Below are positions 14,740 through 14,908 of a stretch of 14,908 nt of DNA, piece by piece. The notes beneath the pieces were generated by a model, which saw only the letters and a program-made list of their open reading frames with translations, did not search any database and was not told where the DNA came from. How positions within the stretch are numbered: the stretch's first letter is position 1; each line of letters begins with the position of its first letter. The position numbers and the translations under genes are program-made. Source of the DNA: Bacillota bacterium (lineage in GTDB: Bacteria > Bacillota > Clostridia > Christensenellales > Borkfalkiaceae); assembly GCA_003343805.1 (NCBI GenBank), contig QAKM01000086.1, forward strand, positions 1 to 14,908. Direction: 5' to 3'.

Positions 14740-14745
14740 CATGCA

Positions 14746-14820
14746 GGGAAGAGGCAATCCCAGAGAATTCGGGCTTTTTTAAGCCCCTAATTCTCCAGTG
14801 GATTGTCTCTTCCCTTTTGT
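14746..14820 (+). terminator. Long multi-helix intrinsic terminator after the tail-tip gene
   Basis: A 69-base hairpin with four stacked helices: GGGAAGAG (14746-14753) with CTCTTCCC (14807-14814), CAATCC (14755-14760) with GGATTG (14800-14805), GAGAATT (14763-14769) with AATTCTC (14789-14795), and GGGCTT (14771-14776) with AAGCCC (14781-14786) around TTTT. TTTTGT follows. It begins 6 bases after the tail-tip stop. A competing short hairpin CCCTG/CAGGG (14734-14738/14744-14748) overlaps the stop codon and its 5' arm, so two folds are mutually exclusive. Confidence 0.8.
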
Positions 14821-14863
14821 AACCCTTATTTCAGGGCGCAAAAACCCCTTGTTTGGATTTTGG

Positions 14864-14902
14864 GGAGCACTCCTTCGGCTAAGCTGTTTTCTGCTCCTTT
14901 TT
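14864..14902 (+). terminator. Second terminator-like hairpin near the window end
   Basis: GGAGCA (14864-14869) pairs with TGCTCC (14892-14897) and is followed by five T (14898-14902). The 22-base loop contains TCCTTCGG and an AGCT palindrome. No gene is visible from 14740 to the window end. The rest of this stretch shows only short stems such as CCCT/AGGG around 14823-14836 and CCCC/GGGG around 14845-14865. Confidence 0.45.
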
Positions 14903-14908
14903 CCCTTC

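Noticed and set aside
14731..14908. 5' edge of a group I or group II intron
   Set aside because: No GUGCG-type start, domain V or plausible U-G splice pairing was found; the helices fit a terminator better. It remains possible only with downstream sequence.
1..14908. tRNA genes, CRISPR arrays or insertion sequences
   Set aside because: No cloverleaf with a CCA-ready acceptor, no regularly spaced identical repeats and no transposase-like protein were seen.

Overview
The window is the packaging, head and tail module of a siphovirus, either a temperate phage or a prophage. Every recognisable gene is on the + strand, tightly spaced or overlapping by 1 to 11 bases. The order is the classic HK97-type one: HNH endonuclease, small and large terminase, portal, prohead protease, major capsid protein, four head-tail connector genes, tail tube, two-frame tail assembly chaperone, tape measure, distal tail protein and tail-tip protein. 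Moderate GC, A/G-rich ribosome binding sites, heavy AGA/AGG arginine use and the protein families suggest a Firmicutes host. A gut clostridial lineage such as Lachnospiraceae is the best guess. This is inference from gene style, not a sequence match.

Bases 1-359 hold no gene. They contain many local and long-range complementary segments and end in a hairpin. I read them as the 3' part of a large structured RNA whose beginning lies before the window. A perfect inverted repeat and a strong ribosome binding site then lead into the HNH gene (360-728). Its 3' end and the 34-base gap after it are rich in C and G runs and form a plausible cos region.

Packaging and head genes follow. The small terminase is at 763-1116. 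The large terminase is split by a one-base frame disruption near 1308-1329 into an N-terminal piece (1123-1329) and the main ATPase/nuclease body (1338-2774). Portal, protease and capsid protein occupy 2783-5904. A GC-rich hairpin sits just after the capsid gene, and another just after the tail-tube gene. Between these hairpins lie an acidic SAP-like protein and four small connector, stopper, neck and terminator proteins (5949-7671), then the tail tube (7661-8200).

The tail module starts with the chaperone pair (8250-8854). The slippery heptamer CCCAAAC overlaps the end of the first frame, and the next codons are in frame with the second, as in lambda gpG/gpGT. The 891-residue tape measure (8857-11532) carries a block of about 40-residue tryptophan-rich repeats. 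Distal tail protein and an 817-residue tail-tip protein complete the coding part. The tail-tip gene ends within a cluster of hairpins, including a 69-base four-helix terminator. The last 170 bases contain no gene, only further stem-loops.

The most useful points for follow-up are the upstream structured RNA, the terminase frame disruption, the chaperone frameshift site and the hairpin-rich 3' end.
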